Assembly (NCBI GenBank): GCA_036659415.1
Contig: JAVXCQ010000001.1
Location: forward strand, 1 to 64,000
Direction: 5' to 3'
Length of the DNA: 64,000 bases
DNA from: JAVXCQ01 sp036659415
GTDB taxonomy: Bacteria > Bacillota > Negativicutes > Acidaminococcales > Acidaminococcaceae
Made by a program: the position numbers and the translations under genes. The notes beneath the pieces are model-generated. The model ran no database searches. It worked only from the letters and a program-made list of their open reading frames with translations, and had not been told where the DNA came from. Shown one piece after another: positions 61,649 to 64,000 of this stretch (its first letter is position 1; each line of letters opens with the position of its first letter).

Positions 61649-61855
61649 TTATTTTTCTTCTGTCTTATAACGTTTGTTGAATTGTTCAATACGACCGCGA
61701 GCTTTAGCGTTCCGTTGTTGGCCGGTGAAGAATGGATGACATTTGGAGCAAACATCTACGCGTAATTCTGGAGTTACAGAACCAGACATGAATGTATTGC
61801 CACAAGCACAAGTTACCTTTGCTTCGCCATATTTAGGATGAATTCCGTCTTTCAC
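61649..61855 (-). CDS. rpmE: RpmE, ribosomal protein L31 (zinc-binding type)
   Basis: A 68-aa large-subunit protein: VKDGIHPKYGEAKVTCACGNTF, then CSKCHPFFTGQQRN. The four Cys (CAC and CSKC) mark the zinc-containing C+ form. The GTG at 61855 follows GAGGTG by 7 bases and matches the usual L31 N-terminus; the upstream ATG adds five atypical residues. Confidence 0.95.
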   Translation of the reverse strand: MKDGIHPKYGEAKVTCACGNTFMSGSVTPELRVDVCSKCHPFFTGQQRNAKARGRIEQFNKRYKTEEK

Positions 61856-61919
61856 TATCGTACACCTCACTTTACATATAACTAAACTATAAATAACATA
61901 TCGATATTCATGCTAATAA

Positions 61920-61948
61920 ATTGTAGCACACGTCTTTATTTATTGCAA
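61920..61948 (-). promoter_or_regulatory. sigma-70-type promoter for rpmE
   Basis: TTGCAA (61943-61948), 17 bases ending in TGC, then TACAAT (61920-61925) on the minus strand, so it has both -35 and extended -10 features. Confidence 0.75.
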
Positions 61949-61956
61949 CCCTTGCC

Positions 61957-64000
61957 CTAGTATTTTTCCTTATCCGGGGTTAAGAGCCTTCTAAACTGTT
62001 GCTCCGCACAAGGCTTAGCATAATAGTACCCCTGCACTGAGTAACAACCAATGGACTTGAGGAAGTCCACCTGTTCCCTGGTTTCTACACCCTCAGCAAT
62101 AACATCCAGGCCTAATTTCCTAGCCATTAAGACCACACTGGCAATAATGTTACGACCCTTATCCGTATTGGTTTGATCTTGAAAAAATAAGCGATCCAAT
62201 TTCAAAATATCAAAGGGTAATTGCCGCAGAATATTAAGAGAGGAATAGCCACTGCCAAAGTCATCCATGGACAAGGTGACACCCATACGCTTAATAGCAT
62301 CTAAAATAGGTAATAAATTGCTGATTTCGTCTAGGGGTAAATTTTCTGTTAATTCCAACTCCAAAAGCTCCGGTGGAACCTGATATTTTTCAATAATCGC
62401 ACTATACTCAGCGATAAAACCCGTGTCTAATAAATGGGTTCGGGAAATATTAACAGAAACAGGGACAATGCGTAAACCCTCTCGTTGCCATTGCTGAATA
62501 CATTGGCAGGTTTGTTCAAAAACATAACGATCCAACTTTAAGATGAAACCATTACGCTCAAAGGTATCGATAAAAGCATTAGGTGGCATATTGCCGTCCG
62601 GTGTTTGCCACCGCACCAAGGCTTCTGCACCAATCAGGGTTTCCGTCAGCGAATTATATTTACCCTGTAAAAAGATCACAAATTCGCCGTTTTGTAAGGC
62701 CGCTTCCATGCGATTTTCAATATCATTTTCCCGCAAGATGGCTTCCCGCAAGTGTGCTTCATAAAAAGTTACCCGCTCTGAGCTTTGTTGTTTAGCTGCT
62801 TGGTGAGCGAGGACAGCTGATTCCATACCGTCCTCCACGGTAACTTCCTCTCGTGCAAAACGATACACACCAAAGGTCAGGGCAATCGCATAGCTACGAT
62901 TGCCGGCACAAATTAGGTCATTAACCGCTGCCTCTAAAGCCAAGAGGCGCTCTTTAATGTGCTCATTGTCCGCATTGTGCAGGAGCAAAATAAACCAGTC
63001 ACTGTTTTCACGTGCAAAAAGCTCATTCTTACCCAGCATTTGAGCAACACCTTGAGCTACCGTACAAAGCAGGCGATCCCCTTCTTTGGAACCAAAACCA
63101 TTATTAATTGCTTTAAAGCGATTAATATCCAATTGCACCACCACATAGTCGCCGCGAGGCAAAAGCTTATTGGCTTCCAATTTGAACTTAGCTAGATTAC
63201 CGGCACCGGTCAGAGCATCATAAAAAGCAATTTTGGTCAATTCTAGCTTTTTTTTGCGATTAGTGTAGACAATCACCGCAAAAAATGCCAGCACAACCAC
63301 CGCCACTATGCTTAAAAATTGATACAAATATTTTTGTGCTAAAATATATAGGCTCAAATGATAGGGAGCCGAAGCAATATTGGAGGTTAAAATTTGATTG
63401 CGTCTTTCATTGCTAATGTGGGTAATGGATTTATTAATAATTGAAAGCAACACCTGCGCCCTTTGCTCGGCAATGCCAAGGTGATAAATCTGTTCCCCAC
63501 TACTATAAGGTAAAAGCTGCATTTCTCGATTGCCCGGTTCTTGGAGTAATTTTTCCAGCATATAGGTATTATCCGCTACATAATGTACGTAGCCCTCACG
63601 CAAGGCTTCAATAGCCTGTTCTGTAGTAGGATAAAACATGATTTTCATAAAAGGATATTCTTTTTGGGTACTGCGATAAATATCCAGATTATTCTCTGCA
63701 ATCCCAATTTTTACATCGTTAGTGGGCAAATTACCTTTATTTAACATTAAAGAAATTGGTACTTTAACATAAGCTTTGGAAAGAGCCAGATTGTACTGCG
63801 TACTATCGCCCAAAGAGCGATTATAGCTAGCAATCAAATCCGCCTTGCCACTTTGTACCAGTGCCAACCGTTCTTGGTAGCTGCTTAAGGGGATAAAAGA
63901 AAATTTGAGTCCGCTGATTTTGCTGATTTCTTGCAAAAGATCAACGGTAATCCCTTTGGCCACTCCCTCTTCCACGTCGTAATATTCAACCGGCTGCCAC
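61957..64000 (-). CDS. solute-binding/degenerate GGDEF/EAL sensor protein, 5' end outside window
   Basis: At least 680 codons; the frame is open to base 64000. An extracytoplasmic SBP_bac_3-like domain comes first (to about residue 205 counted from the GTG at 63975), then one membrane segment (about 213-237). A GGDEF-like domain (about 250-405) has ARENSDWF in place of the RxGGDEF signature, so cyclase activity is unlikely. The EAL domain (about 420-665) keeps GAEALVRW, SVNISRTHL, ELELTEN, DDFGSGYSSL and VIAEGVET, so it should hydrolyse c-di-GMP in response to a bound small molecule. Confidence 0.9.
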   Translation of the reverse strand, partial: WQPVEYYDVEEGVAKGITVDLLQEISKISGLKFSFIPLSSYQERLALVQSGKADLIASYNRSLGDSTQYNLALSKAYVKVPISLMLNKGNLPTNDVKIGIAENNLDIYRSTQKEYPFMKIMFYPTTEQAIEALREGYVHYVADNTYMLEKLLQEPGNREMQLLPYSSGEQIYHLGIAEQRAQVLLSIINKSITHISNERRNQILTSNIASAPYHLSLYILAQKYLYQFLSIVAVVVLAFFAVIVYTNRKKKLELTKIAFYDALTGAGNLAKFKLEANKLLPRGDYVVVQLDINRFKAINNGFGSKEGDRLLCTVAQGVAQMLGKNELFARENSDWFILLLHNADNEHIKERLLALEAAVNDLICAGNRSYAIALTFGVYRFAREEVTVEDGMESAVLAHQAAKQQSSERVTFYEAHLREAILRENDIENRMEAALQNGEFVIFLQGKYNSLTETLIGAEALVRWQTPDGNMPPNAFIDTFERNGFILKLDRYVFEQTCQCIQQWQREGLRIVPVSVNISRTHLLDTGFIAEYSAIIEKYQVPPELLELELTENLPLDEISNLLPILDAIKRMGVTLSMDDFGSGYSSLNILRQLPFDILKLDRLFFQDQTNTDKGRNIIASVVLMARKLGLDVIAEGVETREQVDFLKSIGCYSVQGYYYAKPCAEQQFRRLLTPDKEKY

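Noticed and set aside
1..64000. CRISPR arrays, tRNA, rRNA, insertion sequences, prophage
   Set aside because: I saw no regularly spaced repeats, no cloverleaf or rRNA-like stretch and no transposase, integrase or phage structural protein.

Overview
The window is a 64 kb piece of a chromosome from a diderm Firmicute (class Negativicutes). The reasons are a porin with an N-terminal SLH domain, a complete lipopolysaccharide and outer-membrane cluster, BamA with three POTRA domains, and a SpoIVB-type (S55) peptidase domain in the same stretch. Moderate GC content and the gene content suggest an Acidaminococcaceae/Phascolarctobacterium-like organism; that placement is inference. Every gene I accept lies on the minus strand, so the text runs downstream to upstream as coordinates rise. 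There is one 100-base run of N at 1739-1838. I see no rRNA, tRNA, CRISPR array, transposase or prophage gene.

Layout by coordinate. 1-1240: 5' part of an OmpM-like porin and its long regulatory leader. 1274-2273: YjiG-like membrane protein cut by the gap, then a YqgF-fold nuclease. 2270-7602: DUF3084 protein, LptF/G, LptB, LptA, LptC and an LpxL-type acyltransferase. 7602-16292: kdsC, kdsD, kdsA, kdsB, a waaA-lpxK fusion, msbA and lpxB. 16450-22107: lpxI, lpxA, fabZ, lpxC, a second acyltransferase, a YjbH-like protein and lpxD. 22247-27388: three OmpH/Skp-like proteins, an unknown beta-rich envelope protein and bamA. 27407-33127: a one-TM protein, a sigma-70-family factor and tamB. 33276-37481: tolC, mlaD (with a C-terminal barrel), mlaF and mlaE. 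37618-43548: S55 peptidase-like protein, small biotinyl-like protein, phosphodiester glycosidase, mreB and murA. 43726-44744: two small hypothetical genes and an intergenic repeat candidate. 44968-51707: the F-type ATP synthase operon. 51833-58739: wecB, wecA, dCMP deaminase, upp, glyA, TIGR01440 protein, rpiB and a Sua5-type gene. 58705-61855: prmC, prfA, a DUF1385 protein and rpmE. 61957-64000: a partial sensor protein with degenerate GGDEF and EAL domains.

Together the genes make lipid A-Kdo (LpxA/C/D/I/B/K, Kds, WaaA, LpxL-like), flip it (MsbA), move it across the envelope (LptF/G-B-C-A), chaperone and insert outer-membrane proteins (OmpH, BamA, TamB), traffic phospholipids (Mla) and export substrates (TolC).

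The most unusual observation is in the ATP synthase operon. No full-length atpH (delta) gene lies between atpF and atpA; instead the C-terminal half of delta is fused in frame to the N-terminus of alpha. Other points are the WaaA-LpxK fusion, the MlaD-barrel fusion, the same inverted repeat CTGACT-N4-AGTCAG at the porin and tolC promoters, a sigma factor next to a one-TM protein upstream of bamA, and a c-subunit with a two-carboxylate, possibly sodium-binding, site.
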